From positions 109,905,716 through 109,969,715 of the forward strand of contig NC_073745.1 of the NCBI RefSeq assembly GCF_029784135.1: a stretch of 64,000 bases of DNA, in the 5' to 3' direction. The position numbers and the translations under genes are program-made. Within the stretch, counting starts at the first letter, position 1; the number at the start of each line of letters is the position of its first letter. The stretch comes from Toxorhynchites rutilus septentrionalis (lineage: Eukaryota > Arthropoda > Insecta > Diptera > Culicidae). This document shows, one piece after another, positions 1-10,999 of this stretch. The notes under the pieces were generated by a model, which ran no database searches, was not told the DNA's origin, and worked only from the letters and a program-made list of their open reading frames with translations.

Positions 1-3000
1 GGAGGTGGAGGAAATACTCGCGTTTCGATAGGCGATCTTGTTGAGCTAATGAGACGAATCTCCACCGAGAGTCACCACTCCTGGGCGAGGGTCATTCTCT
101 TCTGCTGGGTTTCGATTTTAATTAGCCCAACATTTCTTCTTCGGCTGGGAGTAGATTATTAATTTGATTTAATTAAAATTTTCAGTTCACCGCTTTCCGC
201 TCCGGCTGAATGGTTGACAACCCACCGCGGGGTCATCGCGGTGGAAGCACGGAATGAAATTGATAGTTTAGAGAGCCGCCGCGCAGAAAGGTTGGTCACA
301 TTTACATTTTAGATGGGGCACCCCGGTGGAAATGAACGAGGAACTTGTGGCCCGATATTCCCATGATAAGTAGCGTTTTTTTAACGACGCTCAGTTTTTG
401 GCATAAATTCGACGGTTTTATGTTTTGTTTCCAGTTCGGGCAGTTAACTCACCTTTAATGATGGATCGAAAAAAACGCGTCAGATGAAGATGGGGGAAGA
501 GAATGTAGAAGCAGCAGCTGTTGTTCTATTAACTCATTGTTTGACTATCGGCATCTGGAAGAGAAAGAAAAGAACGGAAAAACAAGGTTAATCTATGCCA
601 TGTATTTATGCCGGAAATATCGTTAGCAGATACAGTTGTGGACACACTATTAGAACCGTTTGTGGAGTGGTATACTACTGGCAATGATATTGACATTCAC
701 AAATGTTGTTTCACAGCTATACCAGCTGTAAATTTAGAATTATAAACAATTTGTACAGTCTGAACTACTCCATTTGTCATGTTATCCAATACAGCAAATC
801 CACAATCAAACGAAACGTAATGAAGCAATTTCCTCAAATTATTTATTGAATTACTCAAAAATCCCAGGTCTCTCTTTTTCTATAACTACACCCAAAATTA
901 ATTTTTAGCAAATGTTTTGACAGCCCGACTTATTACATTAACTGAGCCTAAAAACAACAGAAAATGCGCTACCCCCAATACTGGTATATCATTTGTATAA
1001 AATATATGCTATAGCAACATAAGAGCAATATGAGCGAGCGAAACAAGAGACACATTGCAAATAAGCACGCATTAAAGCTATTCGCATACTTTGCCACATA
1101 CACGATCCAGACCGAGAAAGATATAAATTCAAGTTTATGCTCTCCTTTTTACTCTTAGAAAACACTGTCCAACTTCATTTTAAAATGAGGTGTAATACTA
1201 TCACGCATTTATGCAACAGCACCAGTAGCTATGTGCATAGCGTGATCGTGTAAAACAGTCTTGCATTCGAGCCGGCCTTGGCTCGATCCTCGTTGACATC
1301 GTTTGGACTTTTTTAAGCACAATCCCAAAATAGATGGAAAAACAAAACAAAAATGAAATGTCTGCTCTCATACATATAAACATTTTAAAGCTTTTGAAAC
1401 AGATGCTACATTTCACCCTTCAGGAAACGAAAAAGCATTTTTTCTGCCAACGCTTAGTTTGGGCGTACAGAAAAAAAAATTCGAACAGTTTTCTATGTTT
1501 TATTACTGAACCAAAATCGTATACAAATTGATCCAGTTTGAAAAACTATTTATAAAATATTTCCCTAAGAGTCGTCGTTTTCGAGATTCAATAAATGTTA
1601 CATACACATTTCTCCGAAAATACATAACTCGAAAATGGCTCATCTAAACGAGGCTTCAAGAGGGTTATTAGGCAGAATTATGCTTGAACTAAACTGATGC
1701 AAACGTTAGTCCAAGCTTCTTTTTTTCAAATTTCCGATTTAAATAAAAAATAGTACAAAATTTGATTTTAGTACAACATTTAATTTCAATAAAAAATAAC
1801 AACTTTACCGACAGTAATGCTCCCCTATAGCACGGTAGATTAGTTCTGCGTCATAGAAAATGCTTTGTAGGAGGTATTTCCATATAACTTATAACGAGTC
1901 ATGTATAAATGATTCGCGTTGAACGCAATTGACACAATGTGCGAAGATATAAATCATCATAAATTTCACAGTACAAAAATATTCATGAAAAAACCCGCGT
2001 TATATTATGCGAGGGACATGAATTGCGTTATAAGAGTACCGCATTATATGGAGAAAAGTGTATTTGGATCAGACGATTAGTTTTCAAGTTACGACTTTTC
2101 GAAGAAGTGGTCCCTAATACACTTATAGTAAATTTCAATTTGATTCAACTAAAATTGATCATATTAAAATTAATAATGATCACCATAAAATTTGAGGCAG
2201 TTTGAAAAGAATGGAAATGTTCGGACATCAGATAGACGAATCCAAAGACAATCCATAGTAAAATAGAGTTTGAAAAAATAGGAAATAAACACAGATACCC
2301 AAAGTGTCATTAGAATTCTCATTAGAATTTCTCATATCAAAGTGTTCAATAAGTCAATCAACAAGCTATCGGCTACGAGGGAAATGTACCTCATAACAAA
2401 AACATGAGATAGACGGAAAGACGCAAAAACAAGTTAATTTTGATCATACGATGCTACAGAAAGTCGTTTTTGGCATCGTATCATTACTGAGTATGAAAAG
2501 TGAATTTATTTTGAGAATCCAAAGCGCAACCTTTCCATACGAAAATCGACCCACGATTATTGTTTGCTTGTGTAGAGGAATCATGCGCCCGTTGAGCAGA
2601 ACATTTGTTTGTTATGCAATACATTACACGAATAATCAAAAACGAGCAAATGATGCATCGGTTAGGTACAATTTTCATCTACCACTGCAAATCAGGCGCT
2701 CGTAAATCGCTCATTCGAAATGCAATTGCAGAGTTCGTTCTACGGAAAAAATGGATATAACGATTTGAGCTCCGTCCGTTTTCTAATTATTGCATGTAAA
2801 TAAACCCTTCGCGTTTTCAAATCACAAGTTCGATCTAGCTTACGAGCAGATTCTTTTCTAATATTGAACGTAGGTAGATTGGAAGATAGCGTGAACAGCG
2901 GCACAATTTTGTTCATTGCGTCGATTTTCATACCATCTGGTGGAGAGTGTTTCTGCATTTTTGAGTCACACGCACACATTGTTGTTGCTTTCATGTGTTT

Positions 3001-3141
3001 AACAAGGATGGATTGAAGTGGTTTAGAAATGTGGAATGATAGTGTTGGCGAAGAAAAATATAATTGCCTGTGATCAAGTATGTGAACTGCGCAAAGGACT
3101 GCCGTGATAGCGTTCGCGATGGACACTCAGTGCTATGCGTA
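1..3141. other. No supported gene; AT-rich noncoding DNA
   Basis: I see no coding region, RNA gene or clear transposon here. The first 350 bases are somewhat GC-richer than what follows. The open frames present are under 130 codons, overlap each other antisense, and match nothing I recognise. A short stretch near 2703-2745 resembles 43935-43985, so part of this interval may be an old dispersed repeat. Confidence 0.5.
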
Positions 3142-3360
3142 TGTTGACATACAGCCATGCCAAGCCAAACCGATATAGTGGTTCTCAGATTTTCGTGAAA
3201 AGTCATAGTTTTGTTCCTCGTCGCAAAATATTAGACCCGTATTTTTTTATCTTTTTTAGTAATGTGTCCATTTCCATTAAGGAGTAGTTCTACAAATTAC
3301 TTTTTTTTTAAATTCATAACTTTTGAACTACTTGACCGATTCAGATGAATTTTACATTAG
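3142..3360 (+). repeat. Partial arm of a fold-back repeat family
   Basis: This stretch parallels the left arm of the fold-back element at 4432-5380. It shares the opening (ACAGCCATxCCAxGxCAAAC), the TTAGACCCGTATTTTT block, and a later block reading roughly TTCATAACTTTTGAACTAC followed by a CCGATTCAGATG motif. The arm stops near 3360, where different sequence begins, and no matching inverted arm is visible downstream. It is probably a truncated or rearranged member of that family. Confidence 0.6.
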
Positions 3361-3433
3361 TCTAATGAGTCTACGACGGTCGTGTCTGAGCAGCAGGCAC
3401 TCTCCCAAAATGAGCGTCTGACAACAATTCTCT

Positions 3434-3637
3434 GTGGGAGATGGACAGGTTGAAGTTACACATTGTACCGAAGTCCGCCACCCCACCCAAAGACCCCCAG
3501 CTGCGACCAATAGAAACGCAGATGACCAGCTGATCTCCAAGGCCACGAAGGATCTGAAGAACATACTGACATTCATCTTTTCATCGATCTTGGCTAAGGA
3601 TCCGGTCAACTACCGTATGACGGCCCGGCATTTTTAG
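3434..3637 (+). other. Unassigned short open frame (67 codons)
   Basis: This open frame starts at a good ATG and ends at TAG at 3635-3637. It is GC-richer than its flanks. The product is hydrophilic at first (PTQRPPAATNRN), then has a more regular helical-looking tail (ATKDLKNILTFIFSS) and ends MTARHF. It directly follows the truncated fold-back arm. I do not recognise the family. It could be a fragment of a retroelement ORF1, a captured host segment, or chance; an antisense frame also exists over the same bases. No function is proposed. Confidence 0.2.
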
Positions 3638-3654
3638 AAGGCTTAATAAATGTA

Positions 3655-4430
3655 GCATTCAAGGAAAATTTGGTCCATTGAATTATCTATTGTTATTTTT
3701 TTCCATTGCTATCCGATATTAGTCAATTTTTTTAAATGCATACGAATTTATGTAAATTTGGGGTGACATTTTTCGATTGATAATACAATTTTTGTTAATT
3801 CTAGCATTGTTTCCGGTTTAAGAGTTGCATAAAAGTGTAAGACATTTCAAGCCGGATGTGGAGAAGGTATTTTCCAGCGATGAGAGTTGTGTTCATGGTG
3901 AAAATATGTTCCACAAATGTTGGCGCAAAAAATTCGTTCAAAATTGAGTGTGGAATAGTTTTTGACATAGGAATATGTCAGCCACAGAACAGACTAAATA
4001 AAAAATCAGGTTACATTTTTGTGGAACATTGTTAACGTTATTTACTTTTTTTACTACAAATAGATTTTTAAAATTTGCAAACCAATCGAACCAGAAATTT
4101 TCTATGATTTGTTTTATTGGTATTGCCGCCGCCATCACACAACGGACCCGGTTCGGATTTTATCGTGCCGCTCTGCGGAATGTGGAGCGTAGTATAGTTT
4201 GTGGATTATTTCTTTCGAGAAATTGTGTTTTTGTGAGCGTTGAAGATATAATGTTGCTAAGAGATACTGATAAATTGATAATGAGTTCAGTATTTTAGTG
4301 ACTCTAGACAGCAAGCAATCATTAGTACATGTTGACGCTCCAAGTAAATTTGACAATCATTCATCGGTTATAAAAAACATTATTTTCTTCTAAAATGTTT
4401 TGTTTCAATTCTTAAAAAAATATATGAATA
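3655..4430. other. No gene seen; AT-rich spacer
   Basis: Noncoding spacer between the truncated fold-back arm and the complete fold-back element. Short overlapping frames on both strands (66-89 codons) show no recognisable domain and look like chance. Confidence 0.45.
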
Positions 4431-4431
4431 T

Positions 4432-5380
4432 ACAGCCATTCCATGTCAAACCGATACAGTAGTTCTCAGATTTTCGTAAAACGTGGCAGTTTCGTCCTTT
4501 ATCGCAAACTATTAGACCCGTATTTTTTAAATTTTTTTGTGAGGGTGCCCATTTTCATTTTTGGGTGATCCGAAATATCGACTTTTTCCCATTTAAAAAA
4601 AAAATACATTTTTCAAAAATTCTTAACTTGTGAACTCCTGAACCGATTTAGATGGTCGACATTCCAAATTGAACCTAGTTAACATTCTTGGAAAAATGCT
4701 ACGCTTGCAAAAAATTCAGGTTTTGGTTTTGTCATTATTGATTGTATTTGTTTTTTATAGTTTTAATGGTCTCGGGACCAAGGGCTATATTTTTCTATAT
4801 TTTTTATGGAAAGCTGAGGATTTTTCACACAACATATCTCGAAACCACGGAGACGTTTTTTTTCGTTTTCGAGTTATGATTTTTCAAAATTACCCGATGG
4901 TTCGAAAATTTTTTTTTCCATTTTTTCCACTACAAAAAATCATAGTATTCGATCTACTGGACCGATTCAGATGGACGACAAAAATCGAATAAAAATGTAT
5001 TTTGTTTTCGTAAATATTGATTATATTTGCTAATCAACTTTCCAGAAAAAAAAATATAAAAAAATGTAGCACCTTTGGTTCCGAGACCATGAAAACTATA
5101 AAAAACAATTACAATCAATTATAACGAAAACATAATTCAAATTTTCTGCAACTCTAGAATTTTTCCATAATAGACCAGCTAATTGGCTTCAATTTAATAT
5201 GTCGAACATCTGAATTGGTTCAGTGGTTCAAAAGTTATGAATTTTTGAAAAAAGTCATTTTTGGCAAAAATTCAAAAAAATTGATTTTTCGAACCACCCT
5301 AAAATGAAAATGGTCACCCTAACAAAGAATAAAAAATACGGGTCTGATAATTTGCGATAAAGAACAAAGTGGTATATAAA
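4432..5380. mobile_element. Fold-back (long inverted repeat) element, about 950 bp
   Basis: The left half (about 4440-4800) reappears as an imperfect reverse complement in the right half (about 5040-5375). Paired landmarks include TTTATCGCAAA/TTTGCGATAAA, GACCCGTATTTTT/AAAAATACGGGTC, CCCATTTTCATTTT and its complement near 5300, and the phrase GGTCTCGGGACCAAGG near 4770 against CTTTGGTTCCGAGACC near 5075. The arms are roughly 350-400 bases with many mismatches. There is no transposase frame, so this is a non-autonomous fold-back or MITE-like element. An RNA from either strand would form a long imperfect hairpin. Confidence 0.75.
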
Positions 5381-5389
5381 AATAATACA

Positions 5390-6230
5390 TCACGACTTCA
5401 CTCGTTCCTCGGTACAGAAAGCACAGGCAGATAAGCGCAGAAGTACACAGAACAAATTTGTGATAAAATGGGATTGAATTTTTGTTATTTTAAAGCATTT
5501 ATGAATTGGGGAATCGTAATGCATAACATATCAAACAGTTCTCAGAGAATTTCCAATTCGATTGGTACGGAAATTGTTGCCCAATAGTCCGCCAACATCC
5601 GTTGGCAGCAAAAATAGTTATCTAAATTTCTTTAAACTGTGCAAATTTTTCGTGATTCTGCTTTGAAAAAGAAAGACTAATCTAGTAGTAACCCTCACTA
5701 TATTAAAGTCCATTCCGGAGACCCAAAGTAACATTAGTGAAAATTATTACATGAATTATAATTAGAAAGATAAAAAAATGGAGCAAATAATCCGAATCAG
5801 TTGCAAATCGTTGTGGGAAAATATTCTCAGAAAAGGAAAAACAAATTTCTAGACTGTAAGAAATTCGTGAAGCTTACTAATTATATTTTGTATTTGCCTA
5901 GTAGTCGAGAGGTTTTTTCTGCGATGATCAAGATTTGATTGATATTTTACACGTACGTAGGAAAATCCTTCTTTTATATATAAAGATATGCAGAGTCAAT
6001 TTTTTTCGAATTTTTCTAATCATCTCAAATATTTTCCAAAGTACTCTATCATTCTAATTTGGGTGAAGACAAACTTAAAAAATATACTGACCGTGCCGAT
6101 CTGATCAGCCGTTTTCCTGTGATGATATTTTACACATACGTTTACATCTTTTATATATAACGATTGTTGACTACATCTTTTGTACATTCGAAGAACATGA
6201 AGTTATAATTTTCATTCAAATTTTGAGCAA
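5390..6230 (+). repeat. Diverged dispersed repeat (relatives at 24.5 and 60.5 kb)
   Basis: Blocks here recur elsewhere in the same order. The 5400-5640 part resembles 24470-24680 (AAAGCACA, then ATGAATT, then AGGGAATTTCC-like, ending GGCAAAAATAGTT). The 5700-6130 part resembles 60465-61210, sharing TCCATTCC, AGTAACATTAGTGAA, AATAATCC, AATATTCTCAGAAA, AGCTTACT and TTATATTTT. No open frame is present. This looks like an old non-autonomous DNA transposon or MITE family; I cannot name it. Confidence 0.5.
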
Positions 6231-6540
6231 CAAATTATGATTACCTTAACTTCACGCCAACTTTAAGCTTTTGCAGTCAAATTCAGAGAGTTAATGTGCT
6301 ATTGAATCACTTGGCACCACTATTAAACATGATGTGATATCAAATGCGTTGACTGATTATTAGATACTAAGGATCTCAAATAGTCCCAGGGTGATCCTAA
6401 AGGAACTAACGAGGCTTGTAAGTGCCTCCGAACAAACGGAAATTACAATGCCACAAGATATGTATCTTAAACCACAGGAACAGAATACCAGTGGTGTCAA
6501 TGGTACGAGAACATGGTTCACCTTAGACCCAGATAAATTT

Positions 6541-8480
6541 AAATCTCATTGCAACTTTCTTTTCACCCTTCCGTAATTTTGCAACCACAAACATACACAC
6601 CCAATTGCTGTGAACGACGCCACACCACAGCCATTCATCAGGGTAAGCTAAACTCTTCCCGACACGGTGATCCCTTACATGTTAGAATTCCATTGCCTCT
6701 CCGCCGCTTCCCACCCACTTTTCACCCTTTTCCATCGGTCTCAGACTCGGCTACATTTTCTGCACTAATCAGCAACAAAACAATGAAACGAAGAGGCGAT
6801 GTTCAAGCCCCCGCCTGATGTGTACAACATAACACGCAAAACGGTCGTCTTCCCGCGTTTCCCTTCGCTGCGTGGGCAGTCGGAGCAGCAGCAGCAGCAG
6901 AAGCTATGCGCTGTGTGCGCTGTGTTCCTGCTGGCGAATGTTTTCCCCATTAGCCGGTCCCCTCCAGAGTAGAAGATGGAAAGGCGCGTGAGAGAAGGGG
7001 GGGGGGAAGGAGCGAAAGAGAGTAATATCAATCGGATTGTGGTGGTACTCATGTACCTCTAACAAGAATACGCCACGAATAGAATACGGGGGGCGGACCA
7101 TCCATGACTTGCACACGTCATAACATCATCCCCCGACGAATGTCGACGATGATCTTCATTTCTTTCTCCTCCTGGAACATGCTCAAAGGCGAAAACAAAC
7201 AGAACACACACAAGACTGACATGAATATTCATAGCGCATAGCCCAACCAAACGTTCGTCGCGTAGCGTAGCGTACACAAAGTTTATCGCAATGCACAAGG
7301 CGAAACCTCAAGGCTCCCGACCCGTGGCAAGGGGGGATGCAGCGGTATCTAAATTCAGGGACCGAAGACTTGTCTGTCTGTCTGTGCATGCTGCAGACCA
7401 CGAGCAGCACACAAAAATGGAACCCATGCCCCCCTGTTCCCCGTGGCAACGCGCGCCGTTCACAGGGCAAACGAAAAATAGATCAAACCACACATAGTTT
7501 ATGAATTCGTCTCCTCGTTTTTCCTCCGACCGCCGGGCTCCTGGGGGGTTCGATTGTTTCCTGTTTCTCACAAGACTCTCTGCCGCGCATGAATGTTCGA
7601 TTTGCATGATTTCATCCATAAAATATAAAACAAATCGCTGTGTGGAACGAACGAACGAATGCCACAACAACCCGTTCTGAAAAGTCGAGCAGCAGGGCGA
7701 ATCCATTTTTAATTTCGAATTCATGGATACTTGAATTTAATTTCTATCGAGCCCGCTTGTTTTCTGTTTTGATTACAAATTGTCTATCTGGAACGGAGGA
7801 AAAAAACCTCTGCGCCCACTCTCCTCGTGCGCTCCTTCCTCCGCCTGCTTCTGGCGCTTTGGTCGCGGAGAATCGAGATTCGAGGAGCGAAATGTTGGAA
7901 TTAACAGAAAATTTCGCTCCGATAGACACTCCGAGAAACCGAGACATGGATCCGATCAGTGGTGACGGTGGCGGCAGCTATGGAGGGGGAGAGGGAAATA
8001 AACAAGAAAAAAATAACACCCGGTTTAAGCTTAATAACGCCGAGAGAACATGGCCTCGCGCTTTCGTAGAACCACGACACTACGACGCCTAGACTTGGTT
8101 GCCCCCCTGTTGGAGGGGAGTGGGTGGTAATTTGTGTGCACCTAATGGCCCCTACAATAATGTCTACAGCACTCCGGTGCGATCCATCCACTCGTTGGGC
8201 GGTCGAACTCTCTCTGCAGTGTTTGTGCAGTGTGGCCCAGCTAGGAAACGGAAGCTATTGTCGTCAACAAGCGACGAATTGGATTGGACACATTCCTGTG
8301 ATGCCCACTCTGTTCGCGCGAGTGAGCGAGCGCCGCTCGATCTCAATCACTTTCTTTGATGGGGTACTGTGTTTCCGACCATTGGCAAGAGAGATGCCAG
8401 ATCTACGGATATATCCGACCATTTTATCACTTGTCCCTGAACTCTTTGAACCCTTTTTGTCCATGATACCTTGTTAAAGA
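6541..8480. other. GC-richer island, no recognised gene
   Basis: This interval is clearly richer in G, C and CpG than the surrounding DNA. It contains short low-complexity runs: CAG repeats near 6884-6900, a G-run near 6999-7008, and TGTC repeats near 7371-7383. Many open frames exist (up to 150 codons), but they overlap on both strands, as expected of GC-rich chance frames, and none shows a domain. Base composition suggests slowly evolving single-copy DNA, for example a regulatory region or untranslated exon. That is inference only. Confidence 0.3.
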
Positions 8481-8529
8481 TCTAGATCTAGATCTTTTTC
8501 ATATCAAAAACATTTTGTTTTGTTCCTCA

Positions 8530-8600
8530 TGTTTTTTTTCTGGACTCTAAAATATTTGGGGCCTGCATCCCAAATATTTCAGAGTCCAGAAAAAAAAACA
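8530..8600. repeat. Near-perfect hairpin, about 31-bp stem
   Basis: The arm at 8530-8560 (TGTTTTTTTTCTGGACTCTA and on to TATTTGGG) is reverse-complementary to 8569-8600, with an 8-base loop (GCCTGCAT) and about one mismatch. Transcribed RNA would form a small-RNA-precursor-like hairpin. The poly-T/poly-A base of the stem and AT-rich setting also fit a tiny MITE. It does not resemble a microRNA I recognise. Confidence 0.7.
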
Positions 8601-8639
8601 TTTTCCAGGACATTCATCTTGCGCCGCCAAGGTGTCGTT

Positions 8640-9390
8640 TTATTAAATACATTAATTGAAGAAGCATTATTAGAAATTCAATAACCGCCTAGAACTCAGC
8701 TGAAAACAATCCCATAAACGCTAATAGTGCCATACGTCTGTCATTTTGTCGAAGCCGATTGATTTTGGTGCCAGTTATAAAAAAAACAACATTTCGCCTG
8801 GAATTGATGTCAACATCAAGTTCAGTGATCTTATGAGCTACTGGTTACAGTACATCCCCTCAGTAGTTTCTGTCTCTGTCAGCATTTGTACGGAAATAAA
8901 TCGGAGAAGAAGCGATCCAAATGTTGACATTATGTTTGATAAAAAATTTTAGGTATACTTTAGTGAGATTGAAATCGATGTAAACTGAAAAACAAATCCA
9001 CAGAAAGATCGGATAAATCGAAAGCAAAACATCGAATTTCTCAACCTTCTCGAGTAAAAAGTATCGATCCAAAGAATCGGAAATCGGTCGGAAAGGCCGA
9101 TCTTTTGAAAATCGATCCGAGATCGCCCATTCCTAGATTCGAATATCATTTGCTCTAAATTTTAGAATGATTCTGAAAATGAATTTTATAAAAATTAGTC
9201 GCAATCAAAATTGCTCATATGGCGATGAAAACTTTTGGTGGTTGCAGCCTTATGTTCAAAGTTGACGTAATTGACGTAGGATTCCGTTAGGCTATCTGTT
9301 GCATGCTGATTTTGGATAGGTTTGAAAAATTACATCTTCAAACTCTTTGATAATAATATGATGGCCCTGGAAAGGGTTGTTTTGTTTGGT
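8640..9390. other. No gene seen
   Basis: AT-rich noncoding DNA. Opposed short frames (66-70 codons) around 8746-9149 have no recognisable content. Confidence 0.4.
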
Positions 9391-9400
9391 TGTTAGAACT

Positions 9401-9500
9401 AGACTGACCAAACGAATCGTTTTGAACGGGATAGTTCCGTTAGTTCGACCTATTTTGATTGTCCCGTCTTTCTATCAATCTGTACCGATCTTGAGTATAA
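9401..9500 (+). repeat. Repeat fragment with ACCGTTTTxAACGGGA motif (copy 1)
   Basis: It begins GACTGACCAAACG and includes an ATCGTTTTGAACGGGATAG core, then a GTCCCGTCTTTCTATCAAT block and TGTACCGAT. The same order of blocks recurs at 59110-59220. The alternating CCGTT/AACGG words give it internal dyad symmetry. It is a dispersed repeat, possibly an end of a hAT-like DNA transposon, which I cannot confirm. Confidence 0.5.
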
Positions 9501-9551
9501 AGTACAAAATAAAATAACTAAAAAAACTTTTAATTTAAACGGTTTCATGGT

Positions 9552-9862
9552 GATTAAACATAATAATAATAATAATACAAATAATGTACTAAAAACTAGA
9601 AAATAATTAGGCAAGTAGCAGTTAGTAGTTATCACACTCCTTCTATAATTAATCTAGGGCATTGATGAGACTAGAATAAAATCGTGGGACACATCGGATT
9701 ACCATTATCCACAGTTAGCGATTTCCTCATATGCCCCACGATTTTATTCTAGTCTCATCAATGCCCTGGATCAATGAAGGAAGGAACGTGATAACTACTA
9801 ACTGCTATTTGCCCAATTATTTTCTAGCTTTTAGTACATTGTATTATGATTATGTTTTAATC
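9552..9862. mobile_element. Long palindromic (fold-back) element
   Basis: The arms at about 9552-9689 and 9733-9862 are reverse complements around a 43-base spacer. The inner 33 bases or so (AGGGCATTGATGAGACTAGA through AATCGTGGG, against CCCCACGATTTTATTCTAGT and on to ATGCCCT) are essentially perfect. The outer parts (CAGTTAGTAGTTATCAC against GTGATAACTACTAACTG, and GTACTAAAAACTAGAAAATA against TTTTCTAGCTTTTAGTAC) have a few mismatches and small indels. No coding frame is present. It is probably a MITE or fold-back element. Confidence 0.8.
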
Positions 9863-10019
9863 AGTTTTTTTTGATATTTTATTTTCTAGTTTTCAGTACA
9901 TTATCTGTATCATTAGTATACTGCTCTACAATGAAACCATCAAACAATTTTTTTTTATTTCCTACTTATTTTTTTTTAAATATTATAACGATTTACTGTA
10001 TTCTATTAGACCAATTATT

Positions 10020-10324
10020 TCATTTGGTATAAATATCAAGAGGGTTGCTAAAAATGCATAGTCGAACATTTTGTGGCATTGCCCTCTTTATGTTGTTCAT
10101 GTGCTCTCCAAAGCAAGTCTATTCATTTGATACACATATCCCAATAATTTTTTTTTTAAATATGAAATCAACCAATCTGTAGCTACGACCTAATTGGAAA
10201 GACGTCTTTCATTTGATACCTATATGCAGGAGTTGCATAAAAAAGTAATTGGCTAATTCGTGACCATCTTGGCCATCTATGTTCTACTAATCAAAGACCT
10301 GATTGATGGGGTTTTGAAAAAAAC

Positions 10325-10376
<52 letters not shown>

Positions 10377-10600
10377 CAGTTGGTTGTGGCAGCCATTTTG
10401 GATTTGTATTTTATTTTTCCTAAATAACTGTGTTCTACTGGTCAAGGCCTTCATTTGATACCCATATTGATGCTGTTTTGAAAAAAAAACCATATTGATG
10501 GGGTTTTGAGAAAATGTGTAGTCCGTTGTTTTGTAGCGGCCGCCATCTTAGATTTTGAAGATCATGGAATACGCAGTTTTATAACGACAGCAGAGATAAA
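10020..10600 (+). repeat. Diverged tandem repeat with TTTCATTTGATACC phrase
   Basis: The phrase CATTTGATAC with the following CATAT recurs near 10128, 10211 and 10453. The phrases TTGATGGGGTTTTGA near 10304 and 10495 and the CCATTTTGGAT/CCATCTTAGAT word near 10393 and 10547 also recur at irregular spacing. It is an old, partly scrambled tandem array with a TA-dinucleotide expansion inside. Confidence 0.55.
10324..10373. repeat. (TA)n microsatellite
   Basis: About 50 bases of almost pure TA dinucleotide with one ACA interruption near its start. It is likely polymorphic in length. Confidence 0.95.
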
Positions 10601-10828
10601 GGTGTGTTTCTTGGCTTTGTTGATAGAGACAATTTTGTGGAGTTACTGTTAATATTTTCTAATAGAACTCTAAACATAGAAGGAGGAGTATTTCTGACCA
10701 GTGAGGTGCAAACTATTCTAAACATACTAGTTGATTCAGGTGAATATAGCAGGAAATTTCTACGATACTGCGTTGTAGTACACTGAAAATTTATTTTTAT
10801 GTTGTATTAAGAAAAACACAGTAGAATA

Positions 10829-10905
10829 AATGGATTTTATTAAAATCCATTCCTGAACGGTCTGAAATTGAAAGTAGCATTAGTGACAGAACTTCCTGTT
10901 CATTT
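10829..10905 (+). repeat. Short dispersed repeat, related to 60455-60510
   Basis: Contains AATGGATTTTATTAAAATCC and then TCCTGAACG plus AAGTAGCATTAGTGA. 60455-60510 has the same elements in the same order, and 5700-5740 has a shorter version. The TGGATTTTATTAAAATCCA core is itself palindromic. Confidence 0.55.
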
Positions 10906-10909
10906 CGAT

Positions 10910-10995
10910 CAGCGGTACACAACCTTTTTTTTTCATGGGGGTCACAAACACGTGTTAGTCGCGGCGTCGCGGGCCGCAATAAAAAAATAAAAAAA
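10910..10995 (+). repeat. hAT-like transposon terminus, fragment
   Basis: It starts CAGCGGTACACAACC, followed by a T-run, GGGGGTCAC, and GTCGCGGGCCGCA. This closely follows the conserved look of hAT-superfamily ends (CAGxGGTTCTCAACC followed by GGGxCACxxGCGGGCCGC). No partner end or hAT transposase was found nearby, so I read it as a solitary end or a short MITE. The superfamily assignment rests on motif memory. Confidence 0.4.
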
Positions 10996-10999
10996 AGAT

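Noticed and set aside
8476..8496. AGATCTAGATCTAGATCT run as an operator-like site
   Set aside because: It is a simple hexamer repeat of three units with trivial palindromy and no gene nearby.
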